Assembly: GCF_001633105.1 (NCBI RefSeq)
Contig: NZ_LUKZ01000025.1
Span: forward strand, 62,001 to 126,000
Length of the DNA: 64,000 nucleotides
From: Acidovorax sp. GW101-3H11
GTDB lineage: Bacteria; Pseudomonadota; Gammaproteobacteria; Burkholderiales; Burkholderiaceae_C
Direction: 5' to 3'
The notes under the pieces are model-generated. The model was not told the DNA's origin. It was given only the letters and a program-made list of their open reading frames with translations, and made no database searches. A program made the position numbers and the translations under genes. Positions 36,034 to 44,270 of this stretch are shown here, in pieces. How positions within the stretch are numbered: the first letter of the stretch is position 1; each line of letters begins with the position of its first letter.

Positions 36034-37305
36034 TCAGGCAGCCGCCGCCAGCGGCCGCGCGGCCCGTGCCGCCACGCCCACGCCCACCAGCGCTGCCGAC
36101 ACCACGCTCAGCACCAGCGTGAAGGCCGAGCCGTAGAAGATGCCCGAGGTCATGCCATGGTCCAGCATGGCGCCAAACGCGGGGGCCGCGAGGCAAAAGC
36201 CCAGGTCCAGGCCCGAATACACCGTGCCATACACCCGGCCCGTGGCGCCGGGCGGCGCGGCGCGCTTGATGAGCATGTCGCGCGAGGGGCCGGCCAGGCC
36301 CGTGCCCAACCCGGCCACCGAGGCCACGGCCACCGCCGCCATGCCGGGCAAGAAGCCCAGGCCCACCAGCACCAGCAGCGCCGCCGAGCCCAGCAGGCAC
36401 ACCGAGATGATCTTCTCCAGCCGCTGCACGCGCCCCACCAGGAACCCGCCCACCAGCATGCCGGCCGCGCCACACAGCATGTAGCCCGTGACCACCATGG
36501 CCGTGATGCTCAGCGGCAGGCCGTACATGGACTGCAGCGCCGGGCTGGCAAAGCTCTGGATGGCGCTCAGTGCGCAGGTGCTCCAGAAGAAGAACGAGAA
36601 ACACAGCCACACCGAAGGCAGCTTCAGGAAGGCCATGGGGTGCTCGGGCTTCGCAGCCCCGGCCCCGCCCTTGGCCTGGTGCGCCCAGGCGCCCTGGCGG
36701 TCGTCCAGCGCGTCGCGGTTCCAGACCATGATGGCCAGCACCACCAAGGCGAACAGGCCCCCGCACAGGCAGGCCGTGCGCCACGAGCCCGTGGCCGTGG
36801 CAATGCCCGCCATGAACACCGGCGCCGTGGCCCAGCCCAGGTTGCCGCTGATGCCGTGCACCGAAAAGCCATGCCCCAGGCGCTGCGGCGACACGCGTTT
36901 GTTCAGGATCGTGAAGTCCACCGGGTGAAACGGCGCATTGCCCAGCCCGGCCAGCGCGGCCGCCAGCAGTAGCCCCCCGTAGCCCTGCGCCGTGCCCGCC
37001 GCCAGGCCCGCCGCTGCAAAACTCGACAGCGCAAAAAACATCACCGGCCGCGCGCCCACACGGTCCACCAGGAAGCCCGACAGCGCCTGGCCCACGCCCG
37101 AGATCACAAAAAACACCGACACCAGCAGCCCCAGCTCGGAATAGCTGAAGCCGAACTCGCCGATCAGCCACGGAAACAGCGGCGGCAGCAGCATGTGGAA
37201 AAAGTGCGAGCTGCCATGGGCCAGGCCGACAAGGCCGATGGTGCGGGCGTCCTGCCGCAGCGGGACAGGGTTGGCGAGGGAGCCAGAGGAAGAGGTAGCA
37301 GTCAT
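36034..37305 (-). CDS. Major facilitator superfamily transporter
   Basis: A 423-residue MFS transporter with about 12 hydrophobic segments. The first half carries GLVGLAHGSSHFFHMLLPPLFPW and the loop 2-3 motif GFLVDRVGARPVM; the middle loop is a charged segment around RDALDDRQGAWAHQAKGG. The appearance is near the fosmidomycin-resistance/NimT-like drug exporters. It is divergent from an AraC-type regulator with only 64 bases between starts. Substrate unknown; efflux of a small toxic compound is inference. Confidence 0.85.
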   Translation of the reverse strand: MTATSSSGSLANPVPLRQDARTIGLVGLAHGSSHFFHMLLPPLFPWLIGEFGFSYSELGLLVSVFFVISGVGQALSGFLVDRVGARPVMFFALSSFAAAGLAAGTAQGYGGLLLAAALAGLGNAPFHPVDFTILNKRVSPQRLGHGFSVHGISGNLGWATAPVFMAGIATATGSWRTACLCGGLFALVVLAIMVWNRDALDDRQGAWAHQAKGGAGAAKPEHPMAFLKLPSVWLCFSFFFWSTCALSAIQSFASPALQSMYGLPLSITAMVVTGYMLCGAAGMLVGGFLVGRVQRLEKIISVCLLGSAALLVLVGLGFLPGMAAVAVASVAGLGTGLAGPSRDMLIKRAAPPGATGRVYGTVYSGLDLGFCLAAPAFGAMLDHGMTSGIFYGSAFTLVLSVVSAALVGVGVAARAARPLAAAA

Positions 37306-37369
37306 GGGCTGATCTTAGGCAGGGCGGCCCCGGCAGGTTTACGATAGGCGGCCAACTTTTGTCGCAAAC

Positions 37370-38341
37370 ATGCCAAACCCGCGCACACAGCCCGCCATGC
37401 CCATGACGCCCACCGAACCGGTGGTGGAACACTTTGCCGCCCAGGTCGTGCCGCGCTCCCCGGCCGGCAAGCCGCGCGGGCTGTCGTATGTGGACTCGCT
37501 CACGCCCGAGCTGTTTGTGCCCACCCCCGCCCGCCCGGTGCGCGCCAAGCTGCGCTGGCTGGCCGCCGACACGCAGGTGATGCCCCACAGCCACCCCTGG
37601 GCGCAGGTGGCGATCTCCACCACGGGCGTGATCCGGCTCACAGTGAACCACGGCACCTACATCGTGCCGCCCTCGCGCGCGCTGTGGATTCCGCCCGGCG
37701 TGGAACATGCCGTGACCATGGTGGAAGACGCCGACCTGCGCACGCTGTACTTTCACCAGCCCCGGGGGCGCTGCGGCCCCGGCGTGCCGCGCGACCAGGA
37801 AGACGCCTGGCGCCAGTGCCGTGTGCTGGAGGTGTCCGACCTGCTGCGCGCCCTGGTGCGCGAGATGCCCACCGCACCCGATGGCGGCCCTGCCACCACC
37901 CCCGCCGAACTGCGGCGCGAGCAGCACCTGAGCGCGCTGGTCAAGGGCGAGCTGGCCCGCGCCGCCGCCGTGAAGCTGGGCGTGGACCTGCCGCAGGACA
38001 AGCGCCTGCGCCACCTCTGCGAAGCCGTGCTGGCCGACCCCACGCGCCACGACACCCTGGCCGACTGGGCGCAGGACACGGGCGCCAGCCCCCGCACCGT
38101 GGCGCGCCTGTTCCGCTCCGAACTGGGCAGCACCTTCACCCAGTGGCGCCAGCAGGTGATTCTGGCCAAGGCCGTATCGCTGGCCGCCGGGCGCATGCCC
38201 ATGGGCCAGATCGCCGCCGAGCTGGGCTACAGCGCGAGCGCCTTCAGCGCCATGGTGCGCAAGTCTGTGGGGCAGCCGCCGGGGCGGTTTTTGGGGCAGC
38301 AGGATTTCAATGAATCTGCGGGTGGCAAGCCTGTTGCGTGA
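37370..38341 (+). CDS. AraC-family regulator with cupin sensor domain
   Basis: A 323-residue AraC protein. The N-terminal cupin includes MPHSHPWAQVAISTTGVIRLTVNHGTYIVPPSRALWIPPGVEHAV, and the C-terminal DNA-binding domain has two helix-turn-helix units, LADWAQDTGASPRTVARLFRSELG and IAAELGYSASAFSAMVRKSVGQPPGRF. This layout matches NimR/YeaM-type regulators, whose usual target is a neighbouring MFS exporter, as found here in divergent orientation. The end of this gene marks the left edge of a lower-GC segment. Confidence 0.9.
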   Translation: MPNPRTQPAMPMTPTEPVVEHFAAQVVPRSPAGKPRGLSYVDSLTPELFVPTPARPVRAKLRWLAADTQVMPHSHPWAQVAISTTGVIRLTVNHGTYIVPPSRALWIPPGVEHAVTMVEDADLRTLYFHQPRGRCGPGVPRDQEDAWRQCRVLEVSDLLRALVREMPTAPDGGPATTPAELRREQHLSALVKGELARAAAVKLGVDLPQDKRLRHLCEAVLADPTRHDTLADWAQDTGASPRTVARLFRSELGSTFTQWRQQVILAKAVSLAAGRMPMGQIAAELGYSASAFSAMVRKSVGQPPGRFLGQQDFNESAGGKPVA

Positions 38342-38421
38342 CGGTGCCAAGCGACCTGTACGGTCTTGCAGATTACCCCGTGGGGGACTCAGGCACCGCC
38401 TGTCGGCAACTCCCTCGTGCT

Positions 38422-38799
38422 CTAGGGACCGTTCTCCGGCGAGCCGTCAAACGACATCTCCAAAGCGTATCCCCCTTGACCCTGCGGCACGCTGACGGTG
38501 CCCATATCCACCATCTTGAACGGCTGGAAACAGCCCCCATCAGCTTGGAAATAGGGCTCCCTTTTCACGCCCCAGCTTTTCACCCAATCACGAGGGCCTG
38601 GGCCCACCTTCTGACCAACTTCCGCGAGGACAAGAAAATCCTCACCGTTCCACATTCCGATGTTTGCGTTGCGCCCTCGCCCTGCGTACCAACGGCCAAC
38701 AATCAACGCGTCCTTGGAAATTTGCGTGCATGTCACCAATTGAGACGGCCTCCAAATCAACTTCGCACCAAACAGAGACCCACGCGGACTTTGCGCCAA
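38422..38799 (-). CDS. Unknown small protein downstream of the nuclease fusion gene
   Basis: A frame of about 125 residues beginning 13 bases after the nuclease gene stop. The start is uncertain: I place it at the TTG at 38799, the first possible codon past that stop; the same frame extends further upstream but there overlaps the nuclease gene. The codon choice looks like real coding at lower GC. The sequence has SKDALIVGRWYAGRGRNANIGMWNGEDFLVLAEVGQ and ends in a Gly/Pro-rich stretch, suggesting a small beta-rich domain. I recognise no family. It would be the third gene of the WYL/nuclease unit. Confidence 0.4.
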   Translation of the reverse strand: MAQSPRGSLFGAKLIWRPSQLVTCTQISKDALIVGRWYAGRGRNANIGMWNGEDFLVLAEVGQKVGPGPRDWVKSWGVKREPYFQADGGCFQPFKMVDMGTVSVPQGQGGYALEMSFDGSPENGP

Positions 38800-38812
38800 A
38801 AGCTCTGAGTTA

Positions 38813-41353
38813 TCAGCGGTTGAGCAATTTCTCGACGTGCGCCAGGAACTGGCTACCCGCAATCCAGTTGCTTCCAAGCTTCTTGCCCACACCACCTTCT
38901 GCAAGGTCACACTTGTAGGCCTTCGCTCGGAGTTGCTCAAGGGTCATTGTCGGCAGCGCTGAACGCCAGTTCTTCAGACCCACGACCCAAGAGGCCCCCT
39001 CCATGCGACACCGTTCCAGAAGCGTATCGAAATCGAGCACCTCCCGATAGTTCCTGACTCCCGAGGCAGAAGGGACCTCACCGTTACGCAACCGGCGCGT
39101 GAGCAAGTCCAGCGACAGCAGGCTGCTTCGCACGGCGGGCCACTGGTCGGCATAGTCATGCGCCTCGAGCGACTCTGGCAGGTCAGCGAACGACATCCAG
39201 GTCCAACCATCCTCACCGGTCGGCCAATCCACCGGCTTGCTCACCTGAGGTGCCAGATAGATGACCTTGGCGCGTGAGCAGTGGCCCAAGGCTTCGCGCA
39301 GTCCATTGGCATCAGAGGCACCAAACCCTTGCGCCAGCAGGTTGCGCACGTTCTGGTACTTGCCCCGCTCCTGGGAGGCGGCTCCAATCGCGTCCAGGTC
39401 ATCAAGAAGGAACGCCGCAGACCCCTCTCGGACAATCTTGCTCTGAAGTTCCCGATAGATAGCGGCCTGTTCTGGACGAAAGGTGGTGTCCGTGGTCTTC
39501 AGTTCCACCAACAGCAGTTCTCGCGTGGCGAGATTGAGCATCAGCCAGTCGATGTTGGTGGACTGGTTGTTGCCAGCCTTCTGGATCGGAAATTCCGGGC
39601 ACAGCATCACGATGTCATCGTCCGGCCTAGACGCCAGTGCGTCGGCCAGAAAGAAGCCGATGATCGGTCCGATGGAGCGCTCGACCTGCACCTTGGGAAT
39701 CATGGTGCCCTGCATCAGGTGCTGCATCAGGGCTGCGAAAAACGGGACTTCTTTTGCGGATTCGGAATGCGCGTGGGATTGAGTCAGCATGGCTTTTTCT
39801 CCTTGGGTACTGTCTATGGGTTGAGGTATTGAGTAGCTTTGCGAGAATTTTTTCCAGACCTCCACCATCGCCAGCGTGTCCAGCGCGCAATACGCCAAGA
39901 GTTCATCGCGAATCAGCGCCTTGCGCTGTGGTGATGTGGCCGGTGCGATGGCTTCAAGGTACGCAGCCATTGCCATGCCTCCATCCTGCACACCCGTGAG
40001 CGCGTCATACCCCAGGCGGGGCGCGATGGTGGGCAACACTTTCTTGATGCTCCAGCTCCCATGCTGGCGCGGGTCGTAATACCGAGCCTGTGCAATTGGC
40101 AGCAGATCCACCAGCCTGCCGCGAATCGCCTCCAGTTCTGGGGCCAAGGCGGGAAAGCGCTGGGCGAGTTCCTTCAGGCGGCTGCCTTCAAATCCTGCGT
40201 GGTAGACGAAAACGGGAAGCGGCTGTGCACAAGTGCGGACCAATTGCGCTGCAAACGCTTCCGAGGGTTCGTTGCCGGAGATATCAAGAAAGGACTCATG
40301 GCTCAGTTGCCCCTGCGCATCCATCCGGTGCAGGCTGAACTGAAAAGGCAGCATCTGGAATGGCCGCGTACCCGCCCACCGAGGCACTCCAAACTGAATG
40401 GTTTCGAAATCCAGGAAGTACGCAGGCAACGGGTACGGCAGCAGATCCTGCCTGGCGCCTTCAGCATCAAAGTACGCCCGTCCGGCAACGGTGGCATCAC
40501 GCACACGGCGTTGCAGAGGGGTGAGCAGCGCTTCGGGCACATCCCGCATGTCTTGTGCGTCGGTGTGAGCCAGAAAATCCTTGAGCGCTTTGGATGAAGT
40601 GCGCGGCAGCCAGGCAACAGGGAACTCCACCGAAGGCAGGTTCTTTCGACAATGCTCCTGAAACCCGCAGGGAAAAGGGGTTTCGCACTGCGTCCCCATC
40701 TGCACATCTGGAGGCACGGCCTGCGCGGCCACCCGCTGCGCGTTGTCAATCCACGCCGCCACCTCCCCGCTGCGTGCAAGGGCGCCATCGGTGACATCTT
40801 TCTCGACGAGCAAACCCTGGTAGTTGCCCTCGCCCGGGTAAATCCACGCCGCGTCGATGTGCGCAATACAAACGTTGCGCACTTCAATGCCCGCCGCCCG
40901 GGCGATGTGGCTTTGAATGGCAGCATCGTCTTCCTGGTAGGCTTTGACAGAAGTCGATGACTTGACCTCCACCATCTTCCAGGCAGGCGTAGCGCCATCC
41001 ATGACTGGCAGCATCGCATCGGCAAATGCGAGTCCCCCCGCCGCAGACATACCAGCTTCAAACAGTGGCTTGCGCGCCAGCAGAAGCTCACGGGTCTTTT
41101 CCACCGCCGCAGCCACGCCCTCGGCCTGCAAGTCGATGGTTACGCCATCACCCGCCGAGTCATAGATTTGCTGCGCCACGGCCCCCACTTCATGGCCCGT
41201 CTGGAAAACGGCTTGCGTAGCTGCGGAGTCTTGCCGCGCCCCGGGTTGGTGGACTTCCAGCCAGAAACGCTTGGGGCACTGCCTGAAAGCTATCAGCTTG
41301 GATTTCGACAGGGCACGCACGGGGTGTTCTTCCGTAGAAAAGTGGTTTGGCAT
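38813..41353 (-). CDS. Multi-nuclease fusion: Cas4-like/DUF2779, DEDDy exonuclease and C-terminal PD-(D/E)XK
   Basis: An 846-residue protein made of at least three nuclease-like parts. Residues 15-240: Cas4/RecB-like nuclease with LSKSKLIAFRQCPKRFWLEV, the EVK motif (Glu129, Lys131), and Cys26, Cys223, Cys229 and Cys235 spaced as in an iron-sulfur Cas4. Residues 305-500: DUF2779/RNase H-like DEDDy exonuclease with YFLDFET (Asp315, Glu317) and AYCALDT (Tyr488, Asp492). Residues 535-700: a second PD-(D/E)XK core with NIDWLML and LLLVELKTTDTTF (Asp602, Glu617, Lys619). The last 150 residues are unassigned. DUF2779 proteins are usually shorter and end after the exonuclease. An in-frame ATG with a perfect ribosome site begins the third part. 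The start at 41353 is chosen by similarity of the N-terminus; an earlier ATG at 41401 overlaps the WYL gene. Confidence 0.82.
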   Translation of the reverse strand: MPNHFSTEEHPVRALSKSKLIAFRQCPKRFWLEVHQPGARQDSAATQAVFQTGHEVGAVAQQIYDSAGDGVTIDLQAEGVAAAVEKTRELLLARKPLFEAGMSAAGGLAFADAMLPVMDGATPAWKMVEVKSSTSVKAYQEDDAAIQSHIARAAGIEVRNVCIAHIDAAWIYPGEGNYQGLLVEKDVTDGALARSGEVAAWIDNAQRVAAQAVPPDVQMGTQCETPFPCGFQEHCRKNLPSVEFPVAWLPRTSSKALKDFLAHTDAQDMRDVPEALLTPLQRRVRDATVAGRAYFDAEGARQDLLPYPLPAYFLDFETIQFGVPRWAGTRPFQMLPFQFSLHRMDAQGQLSHESFLDISGNEPSEAFAAQLVRTCAQPLPVFVYHAGFEGSRLKELAQRFPALAPELEAIRGRLVDLLPIAQARYYDPRQHGSWSIKKVLPTIAPRLGYDALTGVQDGGMAMAAYLEAIAPATSPQRKALIRDELLAYCALDTLAMVEVWKKFSQSYSIPQPIDSTQGEKAMLTQSHAHSESAKEVPFFAALMQHLMQGTMIPKVQVERSIGPIIGFFLADALASRPDDDIVMLCPEFPIQKAGNNQSTNIDWLMLNLATRELLLVELKTTDTTFRPEQAAIYRELQSKIVREGSAAFLLDDLDAIGAASQERGKYQNVRNLLAQGFGASDANGLREALGHCSRAKVIYLAPQVSKPVDWPTGEDGWTWMSFADLPESLEAHDYADQWPAVRSSLLSLDLLTRRLRNGEVPSASGVRNYREVLDFDTLLERCRMEGASWVVGLKNWRSALPTMTLEQLRAKAYKCDLAEGGVGKKLGSNWIAGSQFLAHVEKLLNR
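39788..39804 (-). promoter_or_regulatory. Internal ribosome site and ATG inside the nuclease fusion gene
   Basis: On the minus strand aaggag (39804-39799) is followed after 8 bases by ATG (39790-39788), in frame with the large protein. Initiation here would give a separate 325-residue C-terminal nuclease. The linker encoded just before it (QPIDSTQGEKA) looks like former intergenic sequence. Confidence 0.6.
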
Positions 41354-41393
41354 CGCGGGGGAAAGAATGCTGTTGACGAGGTACCGCCGCAGA

Positions 41394-42350
41394 CTACGCA
41401 TCAACGGGAGACACGGCCCGCGCGCATTGCGAACCCGCCCCCCATTTCGCCAGCGCTTGCTCCAGGCCGTGGACCAGCGCTTGGTGCCAGGCCAACGGCT
41501 GCACGATGCGCACATGTGGCAGCCAATAACGCACCACGGGCAACAACTGGTTCAGGTGGCTGACATGGGCTGTGACAAGCAACGACCCATCCGCGTCCTG
41601 CCTGTGCTGCTGCCTGGGCAGGATGGCGCGTCGCACGAAGTAATACGCTACCTCGGAATCAACGCGCAAAAGCACCTCCTTGGTGTCGGTGGCGAACCAC
41701 ATGTCCTCTTTGCGGTTGATGTAGTCATGGTGTCGCCGGTCCGGGGTGAAATGACTGGCTTCATCCGATTGCAGAGACTGAATCCGTGCCACGCTGAAGC
41801 TCTTGAGTTGCCGCCCTTCGGCAGCGGCCAGGTACCACACGCCATTGTTGTGAATCAAACGATATGGCTGGACATGACGAGGCTTGGCCTTGTAGGTGAA
41901 TCGACATTCGTGGTGCTTCTCAATGGCCCTCTGCAGCAGGGCGAACTGCGGGCCCAGCCCTTGCAGGTCCTCGCTAGGCATGGGCTGAACCCGTACTGCA
42001 TGCCCAACAGACTTTCGCGTGTCCAAAAGCCCCAGGAGATAACCCAGGCCGTTGTCCGGAAACAGATGCTCGGTACCTGCCAACCGGGCGTAGACGCCGA
42101 GATGGCTTGCGGGGATCAAGGCGCGGGCCGCGTGGGCCAGTTGCCAACGGCCTTCAGGAGTGCGTTCAGCAATGCCGTACAGGCGTTCGCCCAGATCACG
42201 TTCAATTGTTCGCACATCCACCTCGAAGTCCCGCGCCAGCCGATGCTTGTCAACAACGTCTCCCTGATGCAGTTGCGCCAGGATCTGGGCTAGGCGTTGC
42301 GCCAGCTTTTCTCCTTTGGCGCTTGTGCGGCGGGCGGCAGGGGTGTTCAT
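41394..42350 (-). CDS. WYL-domain transcriptional regulator
   Basis: A 318-residue regulator. A helix-turn-helix lies at about residues 15-60 (AQILAQLHQGDVVDKHRLARDFEVDVRTIERDL), and the WYL domain at about 135-215 contains the hallmark VWYL (171-174) and SFSVARIQSL. A C-terminal extension (YFVRRAILPR, then VVRYWLPHVRIVQP) completes the WCX region. WYL proteins of this kind often repress anti-phage or stress genes until a nucleic acid or nucleotide signal appears. It lies directly upstream of the nuclease fusion gene and is probably its regulator. The ATG at 42350 is chosen to begin MNTPAARRTS; no strong ribosome site. Confidence 0.88.
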   Translation of the reverse strand: MNTPAARRTSAKGEKLAQRLAQILAQLHQGDVVDKHRLARDFEVDVRTIERDLGERLYGIAERTPEGRWQLAHAARALIPASHLGVYARLAGTEHLFPDNGLGYLLGLLDTRKSVGHAVRVQPMPSEDLQGLGPQFALLQRAIEKHHECRFTYKAKPRHVQPYRLIHNNGVWYLAAAEGRQLKSFSVARIQSLQSDEASHFTPDRRHHDYINRKEDMWFATDTKEVLLRVDSEVAYYFVRRAILPRQQHRQDADGSLLVTAHVSHLNQLLPVVRYWLPHVRIVQPLAWHQALVHGLEQALAKWGAGSQCARAVSPVDA

Positions 42351-42549
42351 GCGAAGTGGGACATGGGTTATGACGAAACGCAGTGTAGGCAAAGGCTGCG
42401 ACAGGTTGTGTCGGAACAACTGGCAATTTGTTTATGAGTAAAAAGGAATTTCCAAACGCATTCCGCCGTTCCGGCGCCTATCCAAAGCGCCTGATGTACC
42501 CGCAGCAAGTCCTCCACGCCGCACCCAATCCCGATACCATGCAAGCAGC

Positions 42550-44112
42550 ATGAAACCCCTGCGCCCCCTGCTGCTAGCCCTGCTTTGCGCGGCGCCCTTC
42601 CTGGCCCACGCAGCGCCGCTGGACGTCACACCCGACACGCTGATCGAACGCGCCAACCTGCTGCGCGACGCCCGCGAGCGCCCGTGGGACCCGACCACGG
42701 GCCGGCTGGGCAACTTGCGGCATGTGCACATCATCGCCAACGACTGCACGGTGCGTGTGGTGTCGGGTGCGGAGAACCGGCTGTTTCTCGGGCGGGGGAC
42801 GTTCCAGGTGGACGACACCACCTATGGCGCGGACCGCCTGGGCGGCAGCCGCCCCAGGCTGTACGACGTGACGATCAGCGCCGTGCAGGGCGCGTCGGCC
42901 ATCCCGCGCGTGGGCGCTGACAACGCTGCCGTGTGCTTTACGCTGCAGCTGGCCACAGCCCACGAACTGCTGCTGCGTGGCGATAACCTGAAGGTGCTGT
43001 TCGATCGCGTGGACCTGCCGGCGTTGCGAATCAGCCTGAACCCCAGCCACGGCATGAGGCTGTGGTTCCATGGGGTGCGCCTGGGCCTGCTGAGCGTGCA
43101 CTCAAACGCATCGGTCGTGGCGGGTGGAACGGGCCAGGCCCAGTGGCTGCAACTGGCCAGCGCGCAAAGAAGCACAGCGCTGCTGTTCCACGACATGGAT
43201 GCGCGCCACGCGGGCGTGTCAGCCACCACCACCCGGACACGGTTTTCCATCCGCATTGGCGCAGACACCGAAGCAGGCTACTACCAGCCGGCCAGCGCGC
43301 CGGGCAAGATCGCACTGGAGTACCCGATCTGGATCGATGGCCCCGTCAGCGCGCTGAAAGTGCCTGCGGGCCGCGTGAACCCCATGCCCTTGACCAGCGC
43401 CCTGCGCGATGAAACCCGCGCGCTACAGCAGGACGTGATGGGCCTTGCGGGCCCCCGGCCGGTGCTGCCAGCGCCCGACCCGGGCGCTCCACCGCCCCCG
43501 GGCGCGCAGGCTGCCAGCGGTGAGCCCGTCTCGCCGCGCCAGCGGGTCAGCAATGTGCTGCAGCCGCTGCTGCCCAGCGGCATGACCCTGGGCAAGATCG
43601 ACCTGTGGAAGGACGGCGCAGCACTGGAAGGCCGAGCGCCCGACGACGCGGCCGTGCGCCAGTGGGTGCAGGTGCTGGAGCGCTCGGGCGAGGTGCGTAA
43701 CCCGCAGGTGGCATGGGTCCGGCGCGAGGGTGACCAGGTGGCCTACCGCGTGCTCGTCAACTTTCTGTGCGCGGCTCCGGGCGAGCGCAGCGTGTGCCTG
43801 CCAGCAACGGGCAGCGCCTACACCCAACAGCAGGTGGAAGACGCGCTGCGCCCGGTGCTGGGCAACGGGGTGACCCTGACCAAGCTGGTGCTGCGCGATG
43901 GCAAGCGCGGCCAGCTTGTCGAGCTGGAGGGAGGCGGCAGCGAGGCCGAGGTCCGCGCGGCGCTGGAGCGCGTGCGCCAGCAGATACCCTGGTTGACGGC
44001 GTCGAGCTCCGGCATTGGCCAGGGCTCGTTCTCTGCCCTGCTGCGCATGGTGTGTGCGGTACCGCCGCCCGCCACCCCCGGCATTTGCGCAGCGCCCGAA
44101 CAGCGCCGCTGA
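42550..44112 (+). CDS. Exported protein with a C-terminal tandem domain, function unknown
   Basis: A 520-residue exported protein. The signal peptide is residues 1-20 (LLLALLCAAPFLAHA). Residues 55-270 look like a beta-rich domain (HVHIIANDCTVRVVSG, then LLSVHSNASVVAGG). A Pro-rich linker lies at about 300-330. Residues 333-410 and 429-505 are two copies of one domain, each running from a helix (VSNVLQPLLPSGMTLGKI and VEDALRPVLGNGVTLTKL) through strands to a final cysteine (NFLCAAP and RMVCAVP). No family is recognised; the repeat unit has the look of a small ferredoxin-like domain. It lies at the right edge of the lower-GC segment but is itself of normal high GC. Confidence 0.75.
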   Translation: MKPLRPLLLALLCAAPFLAHAAPLDVTPDTLIERANLLRDARERPWDPTTGRLGNLRHVHIIANDCTVRVVSGAENRLFLGRGTFQVDDTTYGADRLGGSRPRLYDVTISAVQGASAIPRVGADNAAVCFTLQLATAHELLLRGDNLKVLFDRVDLPALRISLNPSHGMRLWFHGVRLGLLSVHSNASVVAGGTGQAQWLQLASAQRSTALLFHDMDARHAGVSATTTRTRFSIRIGADTEAGYYQPASAPGKIALEYPIWIDGPVSALKVPAGRVNPMPLTSALRDETRALQQDVMGLAGPRPVLPAPDPGAPPPPGAQAASGEPVSPRQRVSNVLQPLLPSGMTLGKIDLWKDGAALEGRAPDDAAVRQWVQVLERSGEVRNPQVAWVRREGDQVAYRVLVNFLCAAPGERSVCLPATGSAYTQQQVEDALRPVLGNGVTLTKLVLRDGKRGQLVELEGGGSEAEVRAALERVRQQIPWLTASSSGIGQGSFSALLRMVCAVPPPATPGICAAPEQRR

Positions 44113-44150
44113 GCCATGGAGTGGTGGCCCAGTGCTCCCACAACCCCTGT

Positions 44151-44190
44151 GCGCGCGATCCATATGCCCGGATAGCTATGAAAAAGTGAG
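44151..44190. repeat. AT-rich gene-end repeat, copy 5 (partial)
   Basis: gcccggatagctatgaaaaag, 60 bases after the stop of the tandem-domain protein, matches the AT-rich end of the dispersed family. The other half is weak. Confidence 0.35.
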
Positions 44191-44270
44191 CATCAAGATA
44201 TCCTGGAGGCTGCAGCGCGCCGCGTCTGCCGCTAAGGTGTGGGCCTGTTTGCCCCACCCTGCCGCGCCCC

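Noticed and set aside
35732-38350. A single minus-strand frame of about 870 codons from the AraC gene to the helix-hairpin-helix gene
   Set aside because: Only its last 79 codons are a plausible gene; the rest lies antisense to AraC and out of frame with the MFS gene.
38813-41353. Nuclease fusion gene as part of a CRISPR-Cas locus because of the Cas4-like domain
   Set aside because: No repeat-spacer array and no other cas gene were seen in the window.
38342-42549. Lower-GC segment as an integrative element or prophage
   Set aside because: No integrase, tRNA gene, flanking direct repeat or phage structural gene was found; only a regulator, a nuclease and a short frame.
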